A DNA stretch of 64,000 nucleotides from Amphirosellinia nigrospora (GCA_004123355.1 SCHM01000008.1:677501-741500); one strand, 5' to 3'. Shown: positions 47,904 to 60,489, counted from the stretch's first letter. The notes: a model not told the origin generated them from the sequence alone. Translations and numbers: made by a program.

Positions 47904-49350
47904 ATGGACTTCAACTGGGCTTCCGAGTACCCGGAAGGGGTCCTCTCCTTCCTCGACACCGATCTCTACAAGTTGACCATGCAGAATGCCGTCTTCCAAC
48001 ACTATCCCGATGTACATGTGACGTACGCCTTCACCAATCGAACGCCAGAGAAGAAGTTTTCGAGAAAGGCCTTCAATTGGCTGTGTGATCAGATCTACAG
48101 TAGGCATTTATTCAATATTCAATGCCAGTTCCTTATGTTAACTGTTGTTTAGAGCTTGGCCACATATCCTTGAATGACGAAGAGCTACGCTTCCTCAAGT
48201 CACACTGCAAGTACCTGACGGCCTCATACCTCGACTTCCTCAACGAGTTCCGCCTCTCACCGCGAGAGCAACTGAAGCCCATCTTTAACCCCATAGAGGA
48301 AGACACGGGCGCCGACGACATCATCGGAGACATTCACATCGAGATAAGCGGCAAGTGGGTAGATACGATTCTCTATGAGATACCTCTCCTAGCCCTAACA
48401 TCCGAGGCCTATTTCAAGTTCATGGACACCGACTGGAACTATGAAGGACAAGAGGAGAAGGCCTTTGACAAGGGATTACAGATCTTGAAGGCCGGCTGCA
48501 CATTGTCCGAATTCGGTACTCGACGACGTAGAGATTATCATACCAGGCCTTGGTATTCCGAGGCCTGGTGAATGCGAGCAAAAAAGCTGCTGAGATTGGT
48601 TTGCCGGGGAAGCTGACGGGCACGAGCAATGTCCACCTCGCCATGCGATTCAACCTGGCACCGATAGGGACCGTGGCTCATGAGTGGTTCATGGGCATTG
48701 CCGCGATTACTAATGATTATGCGAATGCTAATGAGGAAGCACTTCGCCGTTGGGTTGCCTGTTTTGGCGAAGGCGTGTTGGGAATTGCACTGACTGACAC
48801 CTTTGGAACCCCTGCCTTCTTGAGATCATTTAGCAAGCCCGTCAAGAGGATTCGCGAAACACAGGATGACGTTACCGATGCTGCAGAACCACGACGAACA
48901 TATGCGCAAGTCTTCACTGGCGTCCGTCAAGATTCAGGCGATCCTATCCGCTTCGTCAAGCTCATGCGCGACTTCTATGATGCTCAGGGTATCAAGGACA
49001 AGAAGACCATCGTCTTTTCCGACTCTCTCGACATTGAGAAATGCATCGAGTACAAGCGCGCCTCCGACGAGCAAGGCTTCCAGTCGAGCTTCGGTGTCGG
49101 CACTTACCTGACCAACGACTTTACGCAGCTGACAACCGGCAAGAAGTCCGTCCCGCTCAACATCGTCATCAAGCTGAGTTCTGCCGCCGGAAACCCCTCT
49201 ATCAAAATTAGCGACAATGTTGGTAAGAATACTGGCGATTCGGCCAAGGTTGCCGAGGTCAAGAAGCTTCTCGGCTATATCGAGAAGGAGTGGGAGGGCG
49301 GAGACGAGACGAAGAGATGGGGGACGGACGGCGATGCTGTGAAGTCTTGA
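47904..49350 (+). CDS. npt1: nicotinate phosphoribosyltransferase (NAPRTase)
   Basis: Converts nicotinate and PRPP to nicotinate mononucleotide in the Preiss-Handler branch of NAD salvage. The start [20 protein letters not shown] leads into [15 protein letters not shown], the usual N-terminus. One intron, 48100-48152, rejoins in phase as [20 protein letters not shown]. Family blocks follow: [22 protein letters not shown]-like [92 protein letters not shown] and [10 protein letters not shown]. The C-terminus GDAVKS at 49350 is complete. About 430 residues, normal for fungi. One frame change at about 48545 (DYHT-QALVFRG) fits a single missing base in a short run of C/G. Its stop lies about 640 bp from the stop of the convergent GH43-like gene. 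Confidence 0.95.
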
Positions 49351-49988
49351 ATGTTTCGGTGATTGCGTATATCACTGAGTTGATTCGGCGAAGCTACTGC
49401 ATCCTCGTTTTGGTTATAACGCCCTTCCCGATGGGGTTGAGTCGTCATGTACTTCAAGCTGGTAGTACGCTAGAACGCGGCTGGGCCTGTATAATTGACG
49501 CGTCACATCAACGGTAAGATAAATGCGACATGATCTAGCTCACTATCCTGAGACATAGAACCACACCCCGATCTGATCGAACTGCCTAGCTTGAGCTTGG
49601 AACCGCAGCAACTTAGAATAGTCACACCACTGAAATATTAGATCTCTTTACGAATGACACGTTTAAGCTGGCTCACGCCTCTATCCTCACTGTCTCTAGA
49701 CAAAAACCACAAATTCGTGAAATCATGCTCAATCTCGAGCTTACTCTTTAATTTGGCTTTACCTGTGTCGAGGGCGGTGTTTTTAATGTGGTATTCAACT
49801 CATGTTGCGATATACTACCCTGAGGATAACCAGGACTTAAAATTGATGAGTCACACTAATGGTAAATGATATTCGGAGTTAATGGACTTGTCACTGTAGC
49901 TCAATGTGCTCATTTACGTGACAGGTTATGTAAATAAGACAGTAGTTTAATTTATGTGTTGTTCTCTGTCCACCATCAGAACCTGTGC
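49351..49988. other. intergenic between convergent 3' ends
   Basis: 640 bp between two stop codons, AT-rich, with no protein-like frame, RNA gene or clear terminator hairpin. Confidence 0.5.
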
Positions 49989-51102
49989 TTACGCCGGATA
50001 CGCAGCGGCAACAGCATCATATTCCTCCTGCGTCAGAGGCGTGACTGAGCCGTGTTTCAACCCCGTCGGGAACCCTGACGTACTCGACGCCGACCAGCTC
50101 GGATTCTGCAGATCCATCGTCTGGTATGGGACGTATTGCGTGTAGTTGTCCAGCCAGACGTGGTAGAGACCGGGCGTCGTGTTGTCCGCAAATGCAGCGG
50201 GCCCCTCGAGAGGACTCTCGGGACGCAGGTACCCCTGCACACGTGTCCAGGTGCCGAAGAGACCCCCGCTTGTATTCTCTTGGTACACCTGGTTCACCGT
50301 CTCGTTTTTCAGAAACCGTGTGAATGAGTTGGTACCCGTCCGCAGGAACTCTTGGTCAATTAGAGGTGTGTTGGAGAGAGAGAGGTAGTCTTGTGGTGCA
50401 CTGAAGGTGACGAAATCCTGCGTTGTGGCGTACCGGATCCGGTCTAAGGATGCGCTGCCCGTGTGCCCTGTGTCGGATGCGGAGTACTGCCGTGAGGACC
50501 AGAAGACATAGTATTGTGACGTGGCATCGTCCCGACGGCTGAGGGTGCCCATGCCATACCTGCTGTGTCGGCTTCGACGCTTCGTTGAACATATTGGTAA
50601 GTGATATTTAAGCAGACACGGATAGGTTCCCAAGACTTACGTTCGAAGGGATGGCGATGACCAGTTCACCAGATCTGTCGATTTCCAGACTACTAGTCCC
50701 TGACTCCCTTGCCTTGTCGCCTTGTCCCAGGAGAAACCTGAGGCATTGATATCGAGGTCTAAGAGGACATATCAGTTCAAGATGCCTAATCCTAGTTGGT
50801 AGTTGCCAAAAGGTACATACCGGTGGCAAGTAAGTAATACTCGGATCGTGCTGTGTTGGTGGCGAGGAAGATGTCTCTCACGCCCTTCGTCCCGACGGTA
50901 GATGCTAGAACTGGCTTTCCCTGTTGAGAAAGCTAAAGCTTGTTGCACTGTTCCCGTTTGAAAGATAGAAAACTTGAGGCGACGCGTCACTGAACGTCGA
51001 GATGAGGTATCCGACATAGTTTGATGTTTGACGGGTCACAATTGGCTTGCCGGTGACGAGACTCGCAACGGCGGCGACGACGACGAATATCAGAGGCTGC
51101 AT
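49989..51102 (-). CDS. secreted GH43-like glycoside hydrolase
   Basis: Five-bladed-propeller enzyme of the GH43 type; such fungal proteins are usually annotated as arabinanase/arabinosidase-like, so a role in plant polysaccharide breakdown outside the cell is inferred. Start [18 protein letters not shown] is a clear signal peptide, followed by [20 protein letters not shown]. After a frame change near 50930 the sense is [20 protein letters not shown]. An intron follows (about 50820-50765), then [19 protein letters not shown] and [20 protein letters not shown] second intron (from about 50638) leads to [13 protein letters not shown] and [15 protein letters not shown]. The end block contains [20 protein letters not shown] with the Glu expected for the proton donor, and [20 protein letters not shown]. 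The frame changes fit single missing bases. Confidence 0.82.
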
Positions 51103-51900
51103 TGTATGGTTATGGTTTGGTTATTGACGGTTACTCTCTAATATCGGACCTCAACGGAGAGTAGGGTAAGGAGCTGATCCAATGATATGCATAGGAAGCT
51201 GGCATACTTGTACGCTTTGAATCAACCTTTGGCTCCCTTTATCCCCCAATTGACGGGAAATCGTCCATTTTGGACACTAGCAAACGGAAAAACTTTGTCA
51301 GCCATTCGATAGTAGTCTAGAAGCTAAGAAATCCGGAGGCTACAGCATTTATTGATCCAATTAGGCGAATTCTTGGTTCCGGGACAAGCAATGCGGAGAA
51401 CCTAGGGCCCTTCTATGCGCCCCAATCCCAGCGCGTATGAAATGCGACAGGGAGTACTTTTATGGAGTATTGCACGTAGTTTAGCTCACGTTTAACAAGG
51501 CGCGTGAAAATAGGTTTCTGGTTACAATTTTGAATTACGAATAAGAGATCTTGGAATCTACCTAGTTATACGATTGGCACGTTATGGCATGCCTCACTTG
51601 AGCACGACTGAGCTCAAGTGGTGTAATTTGCCCTTATCATTTCTTTCAAGGTATAGTGTGAAGATGGAGGTTAGGCCGTGGTAATCGTCGATATCTCCGT
51701 TGAAGGTTTAAAGAAGGGTACCAGGAACAGGGATCTAGACAAGCGGACGAGACCAGACAAAGAGACTCTTTATATAGTCATGTATTCACATAGAGTCCAC
51801 GGAGATGGCTTCACTGGTTCTCCGTGAAACAACAGATTGTCTACATTCTACGCCAGTGAGGTCCCTGACAATAAGATATAAATTCACTTGTTACTCTGGG
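51103..51900. other. intergenic, GH43 promoter and NLR 3' side
   Basis: 800 bp with no protein-like frame, RNA gene or notable repeat. Moderately AT-rich. Confidence 0.5.
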
Positions 51901-54900
51901 CTACACTTCGTCGACTGCACCATTGAGCCGGAGCAGTTCCGCTACTTTGGCTCTACCCTCTTGGAGATCTTCCTCTTTTTCCCAATCCTCTCGCCATAAA
52001 TCTTCGTTGGTAGGGAGTATTCCCGAGAAGCCTTGTAAAGCGTTCCGAAACGGCCCGTTTTCTATCATTAGATTCACTTGTGCGCCGGCTTGTATTAGAA
52101 TGTTTGCGCACTCATCGCTGCCCCAAAATGCAGCAGCAGCTAGCGCACTGCCACAACTTCCATATCGAACTTGCTGGTTGACGTCCGCCTTTGCATCAAA
52201 CACCAGGAACTCCACCCCTTCAGTGTTATCATAAGCAATTGCTGCTATAAGGGCGTTACCATAATCCCTAGACTGTAGTTGCATATCCACATCTGCCCCT
52301 GCCTGTACTAGAAATCTTAGAACCTCGATATCTCCGGAATCAAACACTGCTGCCGCGAGGGCACTACCGTAGCCTCCGTGCTTCAACTGTAGATTAATAT
52401 CTGCTCCTTTGTCGACTAGCAGCTGAGCAATTTCCATGTTTTCTTGGTAAACCGCTGCTATGAGGGCACTACCGTAGCGTCCGCGCTTCAACTGTAGATT
52501 TATATCTGCTCCTTTGTCGACTAGCAGCTGAACAATTTCTATGTTTTTTTGGCAAACCGCTTCTGCGAGGGCACTACCGCAATTTGGGTACTGTAGTTGT
52601 AGGTTTATATCCGCTCCTTTGTCGAGCAGGAGCTGAATAACATCAATGTGTCCAAATTGTACCGCTATTGCGAGGGCACGACTAGGAATCGAGCTCGATG
52701 AGTCCACTTTAGCCCCTCGTTTTATCAAATTCTCGCAATTCTGTTTGCAACCGCTCATAGAAGCAAGCTCAAGGAGGCTGTGACCGAAACGGGTTCTCAA
52801 CAAAATATCAAATTCTGTGTCTTCCCACCACTGCTGAAGGAGGCTGTAAAATGAAAAACGACACATTGCGAACAATACATGCGATACTGGGACAATTACG
52901 GAATACCGATTCGTTTTAGGTATTAGTCCATTCTTTTTAAATAGGCGCCACCACGCTCGGTACTGCGAACTGCTCTCAAGAGGAGAGCCAAGGAAGGATT
53001 TTAGAAGGCGCTCTAGTGTAGGGTCAGGCTTATGTCTACTTTGTTCTTCAGTATGACTGACCCAATAGCACTGCGCATATATTTGAAATGGATGTTGTAA
53101 GGTGAAAATATTGTGTGGCTCGCTCTCTCCGTTCTGTTGATTGTTGATTGTACCAATGTCGCCGTCTTCATTGCCGCCGTAGTCGTCGTCTAGGTTCGGG
53201 GTTTTAAGAGTTTCAATGAGAAGTTTAAGACAAACGCTGGCGGCATGGCAGTGTGCTCTTGGGAGGCTCCAGTGATGCTCTTCGAAGTATTCCGTGACGG
53301 ATAAATGAGAGAATCTCCAGACGTTACGCTGAGAATCGATAACAAGGAGATTGTTGCAGAGATGTAATAGCTGGGACTCGGTGATCGGATCCGACAACTT
53401 GAAGATAACTTCTTCTGAGTCTAGACGAATGGCAGATAGAAGCTGTACGCTGCTTAGTGGCCCCTGGGCGCACGCCACCCATTTGAAAGCGTTATCGGCG
53501 AGGGCCCTGTCGTGGCTATTGCGACTCTTTATTCTGTCGTAAATCTCGTCGTAAGCAGTCTCGAGATCAGCGGGTAGCTTCCCCAATCGATCTCGGATGG
53601 CCGACTCTGATTCCAGGCGGAGTAACTCTTTGATTTGCAAGAACACCCATTGAAACCTGTTATTCTATGTTAGCGTGAATTGCGCTAGTTCGCTCGGCAT
53701 TCCTTACATTCCCTGACTCTGGGTGAGGAGAACCTCGACGATGGTGTCTCGAAGATCTGAAGACATCTTTCCCCAATTCTCATGTTTGATAATTTCTCTA
53801 TTGAAAACCTGTGTATGTCGTCTTGGTTATGAGTTGCTTGGATTTCAATGTTCGGTCTGTGGAGAAACCGGTTTCCAATATCCCGATCGGGGCGGCTAGA
53901 AATGAATACTTTAAGAGTGCTCCGAGGTTTAGAAAGGAGGGTTTCTATTATTTCGAGAATCTGTATGCGTGAATCCGGGTCACACTCATCGAGGGCATCA
54001 ATCACGAGGGTTGTCTGGCAATAGAGGTCTACTGACTTAAGCAGTTGTTCTCTGCAATCGCTGAAGCCAAGGTCCGACCCTTCACGCTGCTTCTGGCGGC
54101 AGAGGTCTTGAAGCTCCTTCATGATGCATTCTGGATTCTCTACAGTTGTTGATAGTTGGCGGACATAGCTCTGAAGTATATAAAGAGGCTCTCGGCGTTC
54201 ATTTTCATTACGATTGCAGTAGAAGAATGCGAAGCCCTGTTGTGTTGGAGAGTTCTCGAGCAAAGCTTGGATATGATCAATGACCTTGGAGGTAAGAAAC
54301 GTTTTACCAGCGCCAGCTACATAGAGTTAGTCACCTAGAAATAGCACACTCAAGTCTTAGTACTTACGAAAACCTTGGAGCCATAATATGGTCGACGAAC
54401 TGGCATCTTCCCATTCTCGGAACTTCTCATGTGTCAACAACCACTCGCACGTACCAGATGTTCGGGAATCCTTGACCCTGTTGTGGTGACGACCATGTGG
54501 TATAGACGAGATCCAGTTCAACATCTTACTCTGGTCCTTGCTATCCATTCGGTCTAGAACAGATTTACTGTCGATGTGATTAGTGCCGAATTTCCCCAAA
54601 GCGTTTCATCACATACATTTGGTCCTGGATGATCTCGTGAAAGTTGGCTTTGAGCTTGAGAAACTCTTCAATATTAGATCTGCTTGAAAGATTGCAATAT
54701 CTTTCACAGTTGTCTGAAGCCTGGGCCAGTTGTTTTGCACATTTTGACAGGTCCTTGATATAGCTGTCCACATCGCCAAGCTTGAATGGAGCAGCTATGT
54801 GCCTGATCTTGCTTTCCTGCTGCTTAATGGCAAAGCCCAAGAACAATTGCGACGTGTAATAAACCTGAATGATATCTTCTTTCAAGCTCCCCAACGCGAA

Positions 54901-55736
54901 TTCTGGTGGACGGAGAGGGTCATCTGGGGCCATGTATAGTTGTTGGTATGTATCGCATTGTACGAGGAGCGACGTGACCATGGCAATCCCAGCGAGTAGT
55001 TGACTCTTTATCTCGTTATCGGAGGTTAAAAACTAGGGAGGTTAGCTCCAATTTGCAACAACATTCATCTAGGTATCATCCCATCTAAACATACGCTGTC
55101 GGAGCGATGCGATAGGGCTACTACCACAAGGACAGACCGAGCAACAGCCCACGGCAGAGCAGCATGAACTGGATCAAAACTGACAGCGACATCAACAGCA
55201 GAAGTAAATTTGCTTAATGCTCCCAAGGAATCCTCGATGATGCGATTCATCTTGCTATCGCCAGGTTGTGGCTTGAAGGTTGTATTTATCCTCTCTTGAA
55301 TCTTTACCGCCAAACTCTTCACGCTAGTTGTGCCCAAGGAGTCGTCATCTAGCACATCTATAAACTTCTGAATATCCTTGTGTTTATTAGACTCTTTCAG
55401 CTGCTTTAAAGCTTCATTCCATAGGTCGGCATTGATGGCGTACGGCTTCGGTAGCTTGGGTTCCCTGGATGCCTGTTTATCGTTCTGTTCCGGAGCTTGA
55501 ACGAGTTGAGGAGGATCGAGAACTGGCTCGCTGATCGACGTCGTTATAGGTGTCTCAGAACTAGGCGCGTGTGTGGACGATGATAGTATAGTACTTAAAG
55601 GCGGTGCTAGAAATTGAACCCGATCATTCACGCTCACACTTGTAGAGGGGCTCCCAACCAACTCTACCCGGGCTCGTCCTCCGTCGCCCTTTTTACGACG
55701 GAGTTTATCAACAATACGATTCAATAGCCGGCACAT
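51901..55736 (-). CDS. NLR-like STAND protein: N-terminal domain, NACHT, ankyrin repeats
   Basis: Fungal NOD-like receptor architecture, typical of immune or incompatibility signalling. From 55736 a disordered Ser/Pro head leads to ADLWNEALKQLKES and VHAALPWAVARSVLVVVALS (about 55450-55100), the N-terminal STAND domain of the NACHT_N type. A helical segment follows over introns (54981-54357), ending STILWLQG. After an intron comes the P-loop AGAGKT (about 54300-54318), FAFFYCNRNENERREPLYIL, Walker B TLVIDALDECD (about 54010-53984) and the sensor FISSRPDRDIGNRF. The long exon 53646-51901 starts with the post-NACHT region (FLQIKELLRLESESAIRDRL, FSHLSVTEYF) and ends with six or more ankyrin repeats. 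A frame change near 53800 fits one lost T. The gene is the left end of a block with the DUF1996, zinc-finger and HET genes. Confidence 0.87.
52361..52675 (-). repeat. 105-bp (35-residue) ankyrin repeats, near-identical
   Basis: Three consecutive units start at 52361, 52466 and 52571, with a fourth phase mark at 52676, an exact 105-bp period. Two neighbouring units differ at only a few positions at DNA level and encode QLLVDKGADINLQLK with small changes. Flanking units on both sides are more divergent. High identity between internal repeats is known for fungal NLR genes and suggests recent repeat exchange. Confidence 0.9.
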
Positions 55737-57345
55737 TGCGTAACGTGTTGAGTCTGTAACAGTATATTTGTTGTCAGGAGTTAAGACGGTAGGATGACAT
55801 TGATGCCCGACGCGTTGGGGTCCATGAGGGAATGTTCAGCTGATACTTACTGTCGCGAACCTCGCAAGGGGGTAGGGTGTAAACATCTGTTGTTGCACAG
55901 AGGACCAGCGAAGTCATCTCCGTGGGCTCTATGTGACTACTTGGCTATATACAGAGAGTCTCTTTGTGTGCTCAGATCCCTGTTTCCTGGCACTTACCGA
56001 AATGGGGGTAGAACCCCTCACTTGCAGCCACTGCTTACTCCGATAGCATTACGATCCAAATATCACCAAATATATAGAAACTTAATCCCTACTAAGTATT
56101 TACGTTGAAATATGCTGGTATTAATTGGCGAGAATCTAAAGAATAGGATTAGGACTTTTGGTGGCCTTCCGCAGCACAATTCCAATATGAGATGTAATAA
56201 GGAACGGGTTCATCCCTGTAAATAAGTCCCCCTGGTCTCTCCGAACTAGCTAGGTACCTATGTAGGTACTGCGACCGTAGTATTACTCGGAACCTGATAT
56301 ACTATTTTCCGTCATCTCAAAGAATACCGAGGAACCGAGCATAAATGATCCTGGTAGGTTATCAAGTTCGTAGTAGCTCTAAAGACCAGAGTTTATAGTA
56401 CGGTGTTATGAAAAAGGTTGGGCGACACCATGATTGACATAATTTTCTTTCCCGTGCACTTTTATCCGGTGTCAGGACCTCTGGTAGGGGGTAGGTAAGA
56501 CTCTTGTTATTGCGCGAGGGATCTATCGGCCAATGATGACTAGTCTCCATCTATATACACATACGTTCTTTGTCTATAGGCTTCACCGTGACTACTCACA
56601 TCGTGACATCCGGGTTATATTCCTTCTCGAACATAGTAGAAGTCTCTTACCGCTCTTGATTAAATGCGCTTTATCTCGGTTTCGTGTCGTCCTATCTCAC
56701 GATCTACGATAACGGGACATGGTTGGTGATGTTTTGTCGAACGCGATCTTCTGAAGTGGAAGCAGAAGTATGTTATAATCTCTCTCGACTGCTACGCGTT
56801 ATAGATTGAACTGGGGGAACCACAGTTGAGTTTGACGAAAATTGGGACTGCCGCGAAGCAAGCATAGCCCGTAGGGTGAGACGATTCGGATACTACCCGA
56901 ATGAAATTACCCAATAGGCCAGGTAGAATGTATGTCGAATCGAGTCAATCCTCCCTCAATTTGATTTTATCCAATAGTATGTAGCCGGGTATTAGGACTA
57001 GCTAATAATCCGTGATTTTGTAAGGCACCACAAGTGCCGAGCTCACCCAGTAAATACAACTAGAGGACCAGATACAAGAAGGGCATTAGAGGGAACCAAT
57101 CAAGTCGCCATATTTACTTCAATAAATATATTGTAGCTTCGGTATATTTGCCAGACTCTGTCGCCAGATATGGGTTCATGTGAGTAATAAACCTTATCTC
57201 TATTCTCCACCTCTCCTTTATGATTGTAGATGTAGAAAGTCTTGAAATAGGTCCAGTGATCCTAGAGACACGTTTACTCTGATTTACTCCTTCAAGTATT
57301 TTCCCCATCGAGTCTACTACAGCCAGATATAGACCTACCACGACG
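55737..57345. other. intergenic between divergent NLR and DUF1996 genes
   Basis: 1.6 kb with no protein-like frame. It contains one TAGGTACCTA palindrome at 56251-56260 and moderately AT-rich DNA. It should include the promoters of both flanking genes. Confidence 0.5.
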
Positions 57346-58978
57346 ATGAAGGTCTTCTTCACGTCTATCGCACTTATTGCGGTCGTTCGAGCCGGCCTTC
57401 GATTCCCATGCTCGACTTTGACTACTCAACGTCTTGATCCCGCTGGCGAGCCTGGACAGAAACCGTCTTCCCATGTTCACCATATTGTCGGTGGAAATGC
57501 CTTCAATGCTACGATGACTGGTGATGTTGCCTCTAGGGCTACCTGCACTACCTGCCAGATGGCCGAGGACTTTTCTAATTATTGGGTTGCTCAGCTGTTA
57601 GTAGCTTTACCTTCTAGTTTAACCTGATTTTGCTACTCTCAATTTCGAATACCAGCTTTTCTAGAGGTCAAGATGCTATCTAGTAGCTTTTGAGATTCAT
57701 GCAGATCACACTGGCGATAATTAACTTCTATTCTAGTTATTTCAAGCACCCTACCAATGGCTCTTATCATCGTGTACCGGTGCTTCCAGTTCAGCCATTG
57801 CTGGGAGGTTCTAATGGCGCTCAAGGTGGACTTACCGTCTACTATACGCAGTTCGATCTAAGCAGAGATAATGTCAAGCAACAACCTATCAAGAGCTTCC
57901 CACCGGTAATCTCACATCTACACATGCTCCGATATCACTAGACTTACTGGAATTTAGGGTTTCCGCATGACCGTGGGCACTCCAACTGCTAACTCTCGCT
58001 CACACATCGGGCTTAACTACCAATGCTTGACGGGAAACAATAGAGGTCCATTGCTACCTGATTTCCCCCGACAAGCCATGCTCAGGGGCATCTTTACTGC
58101 TCACCACTTCCCTCCGTATGAATACCATATGAGTTATATACGATATACTTGGGCTAACACAATTTAGATGCTGGGATGGGGTGAACCTTGACAGTCCGAC
58201 ACCAATCCCATATGTACAACACTGTCGACACAGACTACTTTAATAACGCTCCGCTTGCCCAGCGCTCATCCCGTTACGCGTACCACAAGTAACATTTGAA
58301 ACCACTTGGTATGTAAATCTAGATATGCGATTTCAATTTTTGCGTGCTGTTCTTTTAGAAGAAGATTTCTACAAGATCATCACATCACCCAACACACATG
58401 CCTAGCAAAACGAAGGTCTTCAGAGACATGAAATCACTACACTGAATTCTGAACAGGGACACAACCAAGTTTAACAGCTTATGGACTTCAGGTGCCCTAA
58501 CCCGTTTGTATGGAGTTTCGAAGGTATGTCTTGTGCTATAAGACGACTCCCATCTGCATCTCAATGTCGCCTATCACATTGCTGTTGGCATGGGTCAACC
58601 AAATGTCACCTCCTTTACAAGTTGAAGCTCCCTAGCACATATCCTTTAAACTACCACGCCGAATGAACATGAATCGATTCATGTTTTCATCATGAGTGCT
58701 AATTTATGAAAGGAAACGGTTATGGGACACATGCGGATTATATGTTCGGATGGAAAGGCGATGCTTTACAGCGTGCAATGGATAAGTCTGAATGTTTCTA
58801 CGATGGCTGTGGCTCTATTCAAAAGCAGAGTATGGCTATCGCCAATCAGTGCACGGTCCGGACATGGTTGGTGAAGAGACAGATGGATGTAAGTTACTAA
58901 GCTTTCTGACATTGGCGATATCTGTGCTAATATTTACTAGGGCTTGACGCGTTACCGGGTATGGCTATGAAGGCATAG
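57346..58978 (+). CDS. secreted DUF1996-family protein, interrupted
   Basis: Function unknown; DUF1996 proteins are secreted and common in filamentous fungi. Start MKVFFTSIALIAVVRA is a signal peptide, followed by the diagnostic LRFPCSTLTTQRLDP and HVHHIVGGNAFNATM with CTTCQMAEDFSNYW. Further blocks appear in several frames: NGSYHRVPVLPVQPLLGG, GGLTVYYTQFDLSRDN, FRMTVGTPTANSRSHIGLNY, GIFTAHHFPP, then after an intron (about 58109-58167) CWDGVNLDSP, GNGYGTHADYMFGWKGDALQ and CSIANQC-like MAIANQCTVRTW. A last intron (58889-58940, GTAAGT-CTAG) precedes LDALPGMAMKA and a stop at 58976. Splice sites look intact but the frame changes more often than in its neighbours. It may be a live gene with assembly indels, or a young pseudogene. 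Confidence 0.76.
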
Positions 58979-59834
58979 TGTGATGGTGAAGATTCATACA
59001 TTATGAAGCTTATCACATTTTAGTTTGGAATAACTGCTCCTATTTTGATCTTATAGTGGTAGTATATTGACAACATAGGACTTGTGGATGTGTGTAGTTA
59101 GTATTTTACTCCCAAGTGCCTACGTCACTGCTCCTGGCTTTTTGTTTTGAACCCGAGTGCCATTTGTATTACTTTATATCGGTACTCAGCAATTGCACGC
59201 AGAGACCAGTTTGAGTGACTAGGCTCATGTGAATGGAGTGGTACCACAGTGATAGGGCACGTCATTCCAACTACCGCTTGAAATATGTGGCGATAAGATT
59301 ATTGCTGAGAGGCAGATTTCCGTGATATTCCAATGTCGGCCCATGCACAGCCACTCCCACACGCGACAAGGGTAAGCCGGACCTTTACCACCATAACACT
59401 GTGGAACAATAGGGATAATCTGCCTCTTGATAGGTCCTGAATTGGGGCAGCGGGCCAATTGATAACCGTACCCGAGGAGGAAAGTAACGACAACACATCA
59501 ATACTCCTTATTGAATTCTATATCTTTTCCCGAATCTCTTGGCCTACCACTACTTCAAGAATGAAGTCAAGAGTCCCAGCTGAAAACCTGAGCTGGAATG
59601 TATAGTTGCCTTTTCAGCCCCAGCGTACTGCGGGCAGCTGAACGTAACATAGCCTCACATATGAACAACATGAGCTCCCTCACCCCTGTCGATGCCCCTA
59701 GTGCGTAGCAACATGCTGTCACGTACACTAAAATAAGTACTTACCTAGAGTAATTGTCCGCACGCTTACCTGTCTCATTCTCAAAAGATATAATGCTAGC
59801 CGGTGCCGTAATAGTAGACAATGATCATTTCTAG
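58979..59834. other. intergenic, with a doubtful Cys-containing minus-strand frame
   Basis: The minus-strand frame 59458-59225 holds six cysteines in about 77 residues (ARCPNSG, PQCYGG, YPCRVW) but lacks a signal peptide and a supported start, so it is not called a gene. Otherwise no gene, RNA or repeat is seen. Confidence 0.4.
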
Positions 59835-60210
59835 ATGGCATCTTCTCCGCAAAGCAGCCAGCCCGAACCACTGGTATGTCAATCAATAAAACTGACAGTC
59901 TTGAGAGAATCCTGCTGATTGTCAATTAGCGATGCTGCCGATGTTTGAGCATGCACCAAGCATGCAACGGGGTACGCCCAGCATGCAAATCTTGCCAAAC
60001 GCAAGGTGTTTTATGTGATTATACAGTAACGGCATTATGGCCGTCCCAGAGCGGCAAGGAGCCCTGCAGGGGAACAATCCTCATCTAGAAAATCATAGTG
60101 AAGTAGATGGATCACAAGGAGAACTGCACGCTGGTGCTGAAGGTAACAAACTGCACCACGGCCAATCCACTCACTGGCACAGAACATCAAGCTACTTGTC
60201 ACAAGGGCTC
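59835..60210 (+). pseudogene. stand-alone Zn2Cys6 binuclear cluster (truncated regulator or mini-protein)
   Basis: Exon 1 (59835-59873) encodes MASSPQSSQPEPL. A 56-bp intron, GTATGT...AATTAG (59874-59929), rejoins in phase to exon 2. Exon 2 encodes six cysteines in the exact spacing C-x2-C-x6-C-x6-C-x2-C-x6-C (RCCRCLSMHQACNG, then CKSCQTQGVLCDYT; first Cys at 59933, last at 60014). This is the DNA-binding cluster of fungal Gal4-type regulators. The frame stops at 60088. A neighbouring frame continues (GNNPHLENHSEVDGSQGELH) to a stop at about 60210, again fitting one missing base. The usual linker, coiled coil and 300-residue middle region are absent, because the HET gene follows at once. It is therefore a fragment or a very small DNA-binding protein. 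Confidence 0.55.
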
Positions 60211-60334
60211 TGATTGAGGGCTTGGAATAGGTTTAATTTGAGTAATAAACGACTATGGTGCTAAAGGGGCCATATAGATCTAGGTTTTTTTTCCCTCGAG
60301 GGAGAATTCGAGCCCTTTTTATGCTCAGAATTCT

Positions 60335-60358
60335 CTTTCCTTTCCTTTCCTTTCCCTT
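60335..60358. repeat. (CTTTC)n / CCTTT simple repeat
   Basis: About four units of tttcc in a row, just upstream of the HET gene start; simple pyrimidine repeat. Confidence 0.85.
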
Positions 60359-60489
60359 TTTTACGGGACCGAAAGGTAAGACTTCTGTAGCCGGTGAGGC
60401 GAGTGTTTCGGGTTCGAGTTCAGCTCGATATATGCTTCTAAGACTTACGATAACCTCGTACGACTGCTATAGCCTCGCAGGGTAGTATC

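Noticed and set aside
59225-59458. Six-cysteine minus-strand frame considered as a small secreted protein
   Set aside because: No signal peptide, a stop just upstream of the Cys-rich part in the same frame, and no supported start.
60411-60422. gggttcgagttc, possible tRNA T-loop
   Set aside because: Spacing to an A-box-like tagccggtgagg is far too short, and no cloverleaf forms.
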